A stretch of DNA of 64,000 nucleotides, from assembly GCA_032160945.1 (NCBI GenBank), contig JAVHTL010000003.1. The stretch is one strand, 5' to 3'. Under the pieces are notes generated by a model. That model did not search any database. It saw nothing but the letters and a program-made list of their open reading frames with translations, and was not told the origin of the DNA. The stretch's first letter is position 1, and each line of letters starts with the position of its first letter. Made by a program: the position numbers and the translations under genes. Below are positions 35,627-43,190 of the stretch, piece by piece. Source of the DNA: Fervidibacter sp032160945. Its GTDB lineage: Bacteria > Armatimonadota > Fervidibacteria > Fervidibacterales > Fervidibacteraceae.

Positions 35627-36619
35627 ATGTTCTGGATAGGTTATTACCTGCTCGCAACAGTCGCAAGTCAAAGTGACGGCTTCGTGATGACAGTGAGAGG
35701 TCCCGTTAATGCTTTGGAGTTTGGTAAGGCTTTAGTTCACGAACATATCATCTGCGATTTTATCGGCGCTGACAAAACCGGAAAACATCGCTACAACCCT
35801 GAGGATGTGGTTAGAACCATGCTGCCATTTTTGAGAGAGGTTAGGGAACGAGGTTTTACTGGCTTCGTTGACGCAACTCCCGCTTTCATTGGGCGAGACC
35901 CCATTGTCCTAAAGAGGCTCTCCGAGTTAACAGGATTGCACATATTGACGAACACAGGATACTACGGTGCAGCGAAGGACAAGTTTCTACCTCAGCATGC
36001 CTTCACGGAAACCGCCGACCAACTTGCGCAGCGATGGATTTCCGAATGGCGTGACGGGATTGAAGACACAGGTATCAAACCCGGCTTCATAAAGATAGGC
36101 GTTGACCCAGGACCTTTGAGCGACATTGACAAAAAATTAGTTCGGGCTGCTGCGAGAACTCACTTGCAAACTGGGTTAACAATTGCCTGCCATACGGGCG
36201 AAGCCCGTGCTGCCCTTGAAGTGCTGGAAATAGTCAAAAGGGAGGGAGTTGACCCATCAGCGCTGATCATAGTCCATGCCGACAGTATGGCAGACGAGCG
36301 AGTTCATGAAAGTTTGGCAAGTGAGGGTGCATGGGTTGAGTATGACGCAGTTGGAGCAAAACCAGTTAGCGAGCATGTCAGGTTGATTTCATCAATGGTG
36401 CAAAAGGGTTTTACCGACAGGCTTTTGCTCTCTCACGATGCAGGTTGGTATTGGGTTGGTGAACCTGATGGCGGTAGGTCAAAAATCCGACCTTACAAAG
36501 CATTGATGGATAAACTTTTTCCTGCCCTGAGGCAAGCAGGAATTGAAGAGGCAATTTGGGAAAAGATACTCGCCCATAACCCACAAGAAGCGTTCAAGGT
36601 TAGAGTGAGACGAAGGTGA
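35627..36619 (+). CDS. Phosphotriesterase-family metal hydrolase
   Basis: 330 residues from ATG at 35627 (GGGTGA 6 nt upstream); ATG at 35687 would start at the family's usual MTVRGPV but lacks a site, so an exported or extended form is possible. Binuclear metal ligands are all present: H38 and H40 (VHEH), K156 (FIKIGVD, the carboxylated Lys), H189 (ACHTGEA), H217 (IVHAD) and D271 (LLSHDAGWYW). These enzymes are lactonases or esterases in most bacteria. The first bases overlap the degraded aminopeptidase remnant on the other strand. An MGMT gene follows 7 bp later. Confidence 0.88.
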   Translation: MFWIGYYLLATVASQSDGFVMTVRGPVNALEFGKALVHEHIICDFIGADKTGKHRYNPEDVVRTMLPFLREVRERGFTGFVDATPAFIGRDPIVLKRLSELTGLHILTNTGYYGAAKDKFLPQHAFTETADQLAQRWISEWRDGIEDTGIKPGFIKIGVDPGPLSDIDKKLVRAAARTHLQTGLTIACHTGEARAALEVLEIVKREGVDPSALIIVHADSMADERVHESLASEGAWVEYDAVGAKPVSEHVRLISSMVQKGFTDRLLLSHDAGWYWVGEPDGGRSKIRPYKALMDKLFPALRQAGIEEAIWEKILAHNPQEAFKVRVRRR

Positions 36620-36626
36620 AAGGGCA

Positions 36627-37157
36627 ATGGGAGTAGCAATTAGAAAAGTTGAAGGTTGGGGATGGATTGGTGTAGGGATGACGGAAAAGGGAGTTGCAAA
36701 AGTTGTCTTGCCAAAAGGTTCAAAGTGCGCCGTTGAAAAAGCCTTGAAGCAATTTGAGGACAAGACAAACCAAAAACTTGCTGAACAGTGCGTTGATTTG
36801 CTTTCGCGATATCTGAGAGGCGAATTTGTAGCATTGAAAGATATCCCGATTGACTGGGGAGCAACTGGCGAAACTCATGGCAAAATTTTGCGAACCCTTT
36901 GGAGGAAGGTGGGGATAGGGCGAACAATTACTTACGGAGAACTTGCTCAACTCTGCGGAATTCCAAAGGGATCAAGGTTAGTTGGGCAAGCGATGGCGAA
37001 AAACCCTTTCCCCATCATCGTTCCTTGCCACCGAGTTATTCGCTCCGATGGTTCTCTCGGGAGTTTTTCAGGCGGGATTGAACTAAAACGGAAATTGCTG
37101 AGGTTGGAACGGTCAATTTCTAAGGCAAAAGCAAGTGAGTTTGGTCACAACCTCTAA
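36627..37157 (+). CDS. ogt: Methylated-DNA--protein-cysteine methyltransferase
   Basis: 176 residues, GGTGA 7 nt before ATG. It removes alkyl groups from O6-alkylguanine to its own cysteine. Active Cys134 lies in IVPCHRVIRSDG; the DNA-binding motif ITYGELAQLCGIPKGSRLVGQA precedes it. The N-terminal domain is reduced, as in Ogt-type proteins. Placed directly after the phosphotriesterase-like gene, likely cotranscribed. Confidence 0.93.
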   Translation: MGVAIRKVEGWGWIGVGMTEKGVAKVVLPKGSKCAVEKALKQFEDKTNQKLAEQCVDLLSRYLRGEFVALKDIPIDWGATGETHGKILRTLWRKVGIGRTITYGELAQLCGIPKGSRLVGQAMAKNPFPIIVPCHRVIRSDGSLGSFSGGIELKRKLLRLERSISKAKASEFGHNL

Positions 37158-37306
37158 CCGAGAGATGTGTTATACTTAAGCCCAGCCTAACTGACCGGCT
37201 GGTTCAAAATAATGTCAAAAGGCTTTACTATTTGTTGGGCGAACTTTCGGGAGGTTTTTGGACCATCGGACAGGGAATAGGTTGAGACCAAAATGAGGTG
37301 ATTGAG

Positions 37307-38578
37307 ATGGAACGAAGAGACGAAAGTGTTGGGATTGTTGGGCTTGGTTATGTTGGGCTTCCACTTGCCATTGCCTTCGCTCAAAGCCAAATGAAAGTCA
37401 TTGGAGTTGATACTTCTTCCGAGCGAATAAGTCTTCTCCTTCAGGGTCGTTCCTACATCACTGACATTCCAGACCAAACCATTGCATCCCTCCGAGACTT
37501 TTTTTATCCCACAAACGATTATGCTGCTTTAGAGGAATGCGATGCCGTCATAATTTGCGTTCCCACTCCTCTGGCTAAGACGGGCGAACCAGACATCTCT
37601 TACATCCTTTCGGCAGTGGGAAATTTGCGACCTCATTTAAGACAGGGTATGCTCGTCGTTTTGGAAAGCACTACCTACCCTGGCACCACTGAGGAAGTTG
37701 TAAAACCAATGCTTGAGGAAAGTGGGTTTGAAGCGGGCGTTGACTTTAATTTGGCTTATTCGCCTGAAAGGATAGACCCAGGCAACAAAAAGTGGACAAT
37801 TAGCAACACTCCAAAGGTAGTTGGTGGCTTAACTCAAAAGTGCACCGATAGGGCTTGCTCTCTTTACTCCCGCATTGTTAAAGAAGTCGTCCCAGTTTCA
37901 TCACCTAAGGTGGCTGAGATGACCAAATTGCTTGAGAACATCTTTAGAGCGGTGAACATCGCTTTGGTCAACGAAATGGCGATTTTGTGCAGAAGGATGG
38001 GGATAAGCGTGTGGGAAGTGATAGATGCTGCATCAACTAAGCCTTTCGGGTTCATGAGGTTTGAGCCAGGACCTGGGATAGGTGGTCATTGCATTCCCAT
38101 TGACCCACTTTACTTAGCATGGAAGGCAAGAGAGTTTAACCAAGAGACCCGTTTCATCAAAGTTGCTGATGCCGTTAACAGGCAGATGCCAGAGTATGTT
38201 GTCGGTCTGATAGCCGACGGTTTGAACGAGCACGGGAAGCCTTTGAAGGGTTCAAAAATTTTGCTCTTGGGAATTGCATACAAGCCAGAAGTGAGCGATT
38301 ACCGAGAATCACCTGGTTTGGCTTTAGTTGAGATTTTGCGTCAGAAGGGGAGCATCATCCTTTACCACGACCCTTATGTCCCTGAAATTCAACTTGACGG
38401 TGCATTAATGCGTTCAGTTGAGTTGAGCGAGTTGGAGTTGGCTGAAAGCGACTGCGTCGTCATTGTTACAGCCCACATGTGCTATGATTGGGAATGGGTT
38501 GTAGCCAACTCCAAACTGGTTGTTGACACAAGGGGAGTGACGAGAAACATCAAGGCTCAAAATGTCCTCATGCTTTAA
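37307..38578 (+). CDS. UDP-N-acetyl sugar 6-dehydrogenase (WbpA/TviB type)
   Basis: 423 residues from ATG at 37307 (GAGGTGA 5 nt upstream). N-terminal NAD motif VGIVGLGYVGLPLAIAFA; VESTTYPGTT-type loop appears as LESTTYPGTTEEV; YSPERIDPGN binds the sugar nucleotide; catalytic Cys262 in GIGGHCIPIDPLYL. The GGHCIP form, with KLLENIFRAVNIALVNEM, is typical of UDP-GlcNAc/UDP-ManNAc dehydrogenases rather than UDP-glucose dehydrogenase. It makes a uronic acid for surface polysaccharide. No glycosyltransferase genes are near. Confidence 0.9.
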   Translation: MERRDESVGIVGLGYVGLPLAIAFAQSQMKVIGVDTSSERISLLLQGRSYITDIPDQTIASLRDFFYPTNDYAALEECDAVIICVPTPLAKTGEPDISYILSAVGNLRPHLRQGMLVVLESTTYPGTTEEVVKPMLEESGFEAGVDFNLAYSPERIDPGNKKWTISNTPKVVGGLTQKCTDRACSLYSRIVKEVVPVSSPKVAEMTKLLENIFRAVNIALVNEMAILCRRMGISVWEVIDAASTKPFGFMRFEPGPGIGGHCIPIDPLYLAWKAREFNQETRFIKVADAVNRQMPEYVVGLIADGLNEHGKPLKGSKILLLGIAYKPEVSDYRESPGLALVEILRQKGSIILYHDPYVPEIQLDGALMRSVELSELELAESDCVVIVTAHMCYDWEWVVANSKLVVDTRGVTRNIKAQNVLML

Positions 38579-38700
38579 CGAAAAGCATTGCAAGTGTCCT
38601 TCGCCTTTTCACTCAAGGTGTAGGCAAATCCCCTCTAATTGCTTTTGCGTCTGAGATTTTAAATCTGTGGATGAAATGAAGGGAAGAGAGGTAAGCAGAC

Positions 38701-39996
38701 ATGTTGGTTTACGAAATCATCCGCAAAAAATTGGACGGCGAGTTGAACACACCCGAAGAAATTTACCAATTGGTCTCAGGCTTTATTCGCAACGAAGTCG
38801 CATCAGAACAAATGGCTGCTTGGTTGGCTGCAGTTTACATTCGCGGGATGAGTGATGAGGAAACTTGGTGGTTGACTGAAGTAATGGCAAAAAGTGGTCG
38901 GATGATTGATTTGTCGGCAATTGAAGGGATTAAAGTTGACAAGCACAGCACTGGCGGAGTTGGAGACAAAGTCAGTATTGTGGTAGTCCCATTGGTTGCA
39001 TCTTCAGGTGTCCCTGTCGCTAAGTTAACTGGCAGGTCACTTGGTCATACTGGCGGAACTGCTGATAAACTTGAGAGCATCCCTAACATGAGGCTTGACT
39101 TGAGTGAACAGGAGTTTGTATCGCAGGTTAAGCGAATTGGCTGCGCAATCGCTGTAGCAACTGAGGACATTGCTCCTGCCGACAAAAAAATCTACGCTTT
39201 AAGAGACAAAACAGCCACAATAGCGTCAATTCCGCTCATCGTTAGCAGTATCTTGAGCAAAAAACTCGCTGGTGGTGCTGACGCATTCGCTTTTGATGTC
39301 AAGTTTGGAGATGGGGCGTTCATGAAGCGACTGGAAGATGCTAAAGCCCTTGCCGAAAGTCTCGTTAGGATAGCCAAGTTGGCAGGCAAAAAGGCTGTCG
39401 CTGTCATCTCAAGCATGGAACAGCCACTCGGACACGCTATCGGCAACGCAATAGAAGTCGCTGAAGCCATTGAAGTTTTGAAAGGCAAAGGTCCTGAAGA
39501 TGTTCGGAAACTTTGCCTTGAGATTGCTGCTCAAATGTTATGGCTTGGAGGTGCCGCAACCAACCCTAAAGAAGGCAAATCTAAAGCGATGGAACTTCTT
39601 GAAAGCGGTGCAGCGTTGGATAAGTTCAGGGAATTGGTGACTGCTCAAGGCGGTGACGCCAGAATTGTGGATGAACCCGAAAGACTGCCTCAACCTTCTT
39701 ACAAGGTTGAAGTGAAATCTGAAGAAAGTGGGACAATATCTGCCATTGCGACAAGGGAACTCGGATTGCTTGCCGGTCAACTGGGAGCGACCCGAATTGG
39801 GACTGAAAAAGTTGACCCTTCTGCTGGCATAAAGGTCTTGAAAAAGGTCGGAGAGGTCGTAAGTGCAGGTGAGCCAATCGCTATTTTACAAAGCAACAAG
39901 GCTATCGGCAACGACTTAGTGGCTAAAGTTAGGGCTTGTTTCAAGTTTGAAGAGGGTGGAAAAATTCCGTCCATTTTGGCGGGATTTTTCGGATAA
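38701..39996 (+). CDS. pdp: Pyrimidine-nucleoside / thymidine phosphorylase
   Basis: 431 residues, GAGAGGTAAG site before ATG. Signature KVDKHSTGGVGDKVSIVV, then LTGRSLGHTGGTADKLESIP, PADKKIYALRDKTATI for phosphate and base binding, and a C-terminal lipoyl-like domain (AGIKVLKKVGEVVSAGEPI). It splits thymidine or uridine with phosphate to give base and (deoxy)ribose-1-phosphate. Sequence alone does not separate pdp from deoA; length favours the Pdp/short DeoA form. An AGATTT-T-AAATCT palindrome at 38654-38666 upstream may be an operator. Confidence 0.9.
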   Translation: MLVYEIIRKKLDGELNTPEEIYQLVSGFIRNEVASEQMAAWLAAVYIRGMSDEETWWLTEVMAKSGRMIDLSAIEGIKVDKHSTGGVGDKVSIVVVPLVASSGVPVAKLTGRSLGHTGGTADKLESIPNMRLDLSEQEFVSQVKRIGCAIAVATEDIAPADKKIYALRDKTATIASIPLIVSSILSKKLAGGADAFAFDVKFGDGAFMKRLEDAKALAESLVRIAKLAGKKAVAVISSMEQPLGHAIGNAIEVAEAIEVLKGKGPEDVRKLCLEIAAQMLWLGGAATNPKEGKSKAMELLESGAALDKFRELVTAQGGDARIVDEPERLPQPSYKVEVKSEESGTISAIATRELGLLAGQLGATRIGTEKVDPSAGIKVLKKVGEVVSAGEPIAILQSNKAIGNDLVAKVRACFKFEEGGKIPSILAGFFG

Positions 39997-40080
39997 AATG
40001 GGCAATTTCCCAAACCTTTTGCAAAATTGGTTGTTTTTTTCGGCGAAACGGAATATAACATGAAGCGGGCACAAAATTGC

Positions 40081-40096
40081 AACCCCGAAAGGGGTT
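40081..40096. promoter_or_regulatory. GAAA-tetraloop hairpin in the sigma factor leader
   Basis: AACCCC-GAAA-GGGGTT, a 6-bp stem capped by a GNRA tetraloop, lies 42 bp before the sigma factor ATG and about 22 bp after a TATAAC sequence (40054-40059) that could be a -10 box. It may stabilise the leader RNA or act as an attenuator; no U tract follows. Confidence 0.3.
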
Positions 40097-40137
40097 AAAA
40101 GAGATAAAGCCACAGTTGATAGAGGTGACCTAGCCTT

Positions 40138-41553
40138 ATGGCTTTGAAGACGCGCAAAAGAGCCAGAAAGCGTCGTTCCCGAAAAACCCGGGAGTGGCTT
40201 GAAGAGGTTGACTTTATAGCGCCACTCCCTTTGGAGGAAACTGCATTGATGCCAGAACAGGAAGAAGAAATCGGCATAGAACCGATGCTTGAGGAAGAAG
40301 AGGAAGAGCCTTTGCCAGAAGAGGAGTGGAGTGAATACTGGTTTGAAGAAGAGGAAGACAAACTCCCTGAACTGCCAGAGGAACTCGCCACTACCATTGA
40401 GGAGATTGAAGAGGCTGAGGCTCACGCTGCTGTTGAAGATGCAATGGCAGCATGGGCAAGGGAATTGCGAAGGCGACCTTTGCTTGATAAAGAGCAAGAA
40501 CAGCAACTGGCAAAACGGATGGAAAGTGCAACCAAAGTCCGAAAGTATTTGCTCAGACGCTATGTTGAGAAGAAGTTCGGCATCAAGTTAAGGAAATGGA
40601 AAGAAAACGAGACCTTTGATGATTACTTGACACTCGCACTGAAAAATGTCATCAAAAAATTGCCACCTGAGAGAATGGATGAAATTGCCCGCCAGTTAGG
40701 TATCTCGGAAAGAGAGTGGGCGAGAATGAGCCCTGAACGACGATGTGGTTATTTGGTTGAACTCATTAGCCAGCGCTACATGGAAATCGCTACCCCTAAG
40801 CACATGGAAGACATCAAGGATGGAGAAGAGGCAAGGAAAATCATGATTGAATCCAACCTGAGGTTGGTTGTTTCCATCGCCCGAAGATATAGAGGCTATG
40901 GCGTTCCGCTCAACGACCTGATTCAGGAAGGAAACATCGGACTCATCCAAGCCGTTGACCGATTTGATTGGCATAAAGGCACAAGGTTCAGCACCTGTGC
41001 TACCTTGTGGATCAGGCAGGCAGTTATACGCGCCATTCAGGCTCAAAGCCAACTGGTCAAGTTGCCTACTCGCATCAGTGAACAATTGCACAAAATCAAC
41101 AGAGCAAGGGAAATCTTGACGCAAGAGTTAGGCAGAGAACCGACGGCTCAGGAATTGTCAAGGTTCATGAAAGTGCCTCGCTCTCAAGTTGAGGAATTGC
41201 TCGGTTACCCACACCAAGTCTCCTCCCTTGATGAACCCGTTGACAGTGAGGAAAAAGTCACACTACTTGATGCCATTGAGGACACATCCATTCTCAACCC
41301 TGAAGAGGAAATGATTCAGAGAACGCTGCGTGAACACATTGACAAGGCTCTGAACGAATTGCCCGAAAATTACCAAACCGTTATCAAACTCCGATATGGG
41401 CTTGAAGATGGTCAAACTCACACTTACGAGGAAATTGGCAGGCGATTGGGTTTGTCGCGCCAGCGGGTCAAGCAAATTGCCGATGTGGCACTAAAGCGAT
41501 TGCGACAGCATCCGTTGCTCAGGCAGGCTCGCTTTGACTCTCTCACATCTTGA
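40138..41553 (+). CDS. Sigma-70 family RNA polymerase sigma factor with insert and altered region 2
   Basis: 471 residues, GAGGTGA site before ATG. Residues 1-20 are strongly basic, 35-100 strongly acidic. Region 1.2 is at about 100-132 (LLDKEQEQQLAKRME). An insert of about 95 residues (133-228) separates it from region 2 (EARKIMIESNLRLVVSIARR, then LNDLIQEGNIGLIQAVDRF). Region 3 and region 4 are complete, with YEEIGRRLGLSRQRVKQIAD at the C-terminus. This looks like RpoD in size and plan, but the usual FSTYATWWIRQAI melting segment is FSTCATLWIRQAV, so two aromatic residues are lost. It is either a divergent primary sigma or a group 2 factor. It is convergent with argH. Confidence 0.85.
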   Translation: MALKTRKRARKRRSRKTREWLEEVDFIAPLPLEETALMPEQEEEIGIEPMLEEEEEEPLPEEEWSEYWFEEEEDKLPELPEELATTIEEIEEAEAHAAVEDAMAAWARELRRRPLLDKEQEQQLAKRMESATKVRKYLLRRYVEKKFGIKLRKWKENETFDDYLTLALKNVIKKLPPERMDEIARQLGISEREWARMSPERRCGYLVELISQRYMEIATPKHMEDIKDGEEARKIMIESNLRLVVSIARRYRGYGVPLNDLIQEGNIGLIQAVDRFDWHKGTRFSTCATLWIRQAVIRAIQAQSQLVKLPTRISEQLHKINRAREILTQELGREPTAQELSRFMKVPRSQVEELLGYPHQVSSLDEPVDSEEKVTLLDAIEDTSILNPEEEMIQRTLREHIDKALNELPENYQTVIKLRYGLEDGQTHTYEEIGRRLGLSRQRVKQIADVALKRLRQHPLLRQARFDSLTS

Positions 41554-41590
41554 GACACTTCCGAGACACCTGTTAAAACAGCGGCGAGAT

Positions 41591-43081
41591 TTACTTGCCC
41601 AACAGTTCCTGAATTTCCTTAGCCACACAAGGAAAAACTTGCAGCCACCTTTTTGTTTTCCCAAGTTCCGTTCTCGCTCTTTTAAGTTGCCTCAGAATAG
41701 AGTGCTTCTTCGTCCCTGCTAATTCTTTTCGGCGCTCCACGCTTTCCTCAGGCTTCAAAAGTTCCGATGCATCAGCATCAAATTCGCCACTGAAAAGTTG
41801 CAAGTCGCTTAAGGTTGCATCTTCCAATCCTTTGCCTTGTTCACTCAAATACAGGACAAGTTGCCCTACGATACGATGCGCTTCGCGGAAAGGCAAGCCT
41901 TTTTGCACGAGGTAATCGGCAAGGTCTGTCGCCGTTGAAAAATCTCCCACTAAGGCTTGGCGCATCCGTTCGGAATTGAAAGTCGCTGTTGCCACCATTT
42001 GACTCATTGCTGACAGAGAAGCCAAAGTTATGTCAACAGCGCTAAACACAGTGGCTTTGTCCTCCTGCATGTCTCGGTTGTAAGTGAGTGGCAAACCTTT
42101 CAGCACCGTCAGAATTTGCACCAACGAACCAATCACTACACCTGTTTTGCCCCGAACCAGTTCAGCAATGTCTGGGTTGCGCTTTTGAGGCATGATGGAC
42201 GAACCCGTGCACCAAGCATCGTCCAAAGTGACGAAGCCAAATTCTGGTGTGCTCCAAAGGATAATCTCTTCGGCGAGCCGGGAGAGATGAACCATAGTCA
42301 AGGCGCAGATGAAAGCCAATTCGCAGGCGAAATCTCGGTCACTAACTGCGTCCATGCTGTTTTCAGATGTTTTGGCGAAACCAAGCAATTGAGCAGTTCG
42401 CTTCGGGTTGATTGGCAACCCAGCACCTGCCAAAGCAGCAGCACCAAGGGGAGAAACATTGACTCGCGCCAGCAAATCTTTCAAGCGTTCTATGTCCCTT
42501 TGCAGTGCCCAAAAGTGAGCAAGCAAGTGGTGAGCGAGCCTGACAGGTTGAGCGTGCTGCAGGTGAGTCATGCCAGGCAAAAGGGTGTCAATGTGCTTTT
42601 CCGCTTGGCTCAATAACGCTTTTTGCATCCTCAAAATTGCCTCCGCCAACTGACGAATGGCGTTGCGACACCAAAGACGAAAGTCGGTTGCAACTTGGTC
42701 ATTTCGGCTGCGCGCTGTGTGTAATTTCCCGGCAACTTCGCCGACATATTCTCGCAATTTCCGCTCAACGAAACTGTGGATGTCTTCGTCCTGCCCTTCA
42801 AGCGAAACCTTGCCAGTTTCAATATCCCTCATCAGCGTTGCTAACCCTTTGACAATCTCCTTTGCTTCCCAATTGCCAATGATGCCCGATTCGCCCAGCA
42901 TGATGGTGTGTGCAATTGAGCCCAAGATGTCATATCGCCACAGTCTCTTGTCAACAGCAAAACTGGACGATAACTGCAAAGCCTCTTGAGCGATCGGCTT
43001 TCTGAACCGACCACCCCAAAGAAATGCACTTGAAGTGGTGGCTTGTTCATTTGCTTTTCGCTTTTCGCTTCCTTTAGCCAT
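41591..43081 (-). CDS. argH: Argininosuccinate lyase
   Basis: 496 residues from ATG at 43081 (GGTGA 6 nt upstream). It cleaves argininosuccinate to arginine and fumarate. Motifs: LWGGRFRKP at the start, HTARSRNDQVATDFRLW, MTHLQHAQPVRLAHH, and the fumarase-superfamily signature GSSIMPQKRNPD with the catalytic Ser, followed by YNRDMQEDK. Length is slightly above the usual 460, due to an N-terminal Lys/Ser-rich lead of about 20 residues and a long C-terminus. No argG neighbour. Confidence 0.95.
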   Translation of the reverse strand: MAKGSEKRKANEQATTSSAFLWGGRFRKPIAQEALQLSSSFAVDKRLWRYDILGSIAHTIMLGESGIIGNWEAKEIVKGLATLMRDIETGKVSLEGQDEDIHSFVERKLREYVGEVAGKLHTARSRNDQVATDFRLWCRNAIRQLAEAILRMQKALLSQAEKHIDTLLPGMTHLQHAQPVRLAHHLLAHFWALQRDIERLKDLLARVNVSPLGAAALAGAGLPINPKRTAQLLGFAKTSENSMDAVSDRDFACELAFICALTMVHLSRLAEEIILWSTPEFGFVTLDDAWCTGSSIMPQKRNPDIAELVRGKTGVVIGSLVQILTVLKGLPLTYNRDMQEDKATVFSAVDITLASLSAMSQMVATATFNSERMRQALVGDFSTATDLADYLVQKGLPFREAHRIVGQLVLYLSEQGKGLEDATLSDLQLFSGEFDADASELLKPEESVERRKELAGTKKHSILRQLKRARTELGKTKRWLQVFPCVAKEIQELLGK

Positions 43082-43122
43082 CTTCATTCACCATCTCGCA
43101 CAATGTTAAGCAAACAGTAACC

Positions 43123-43190
43123 GCTAACGCTTTTTATTACAAACTTTGTTGGTAGCCTATGTAGGGCAGGGCTTCCACGCCCTGCCGACT
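43123..43190. repeat. Interspersed hairpin repeat, copy 2
   Basis: Matches 17245-17312 over 68 bp (GCTAACGCT, ACTTTGTTGGT, TATGTAGGGC) and ends in GGCAGGGC-TTCCAC-GCCCTGCC, an 8-bp stem. Its last bases supply the TAG stop of the large secreted protein gene, so the insertion may have set that gene's present 3' end. Confidence 0.7.
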
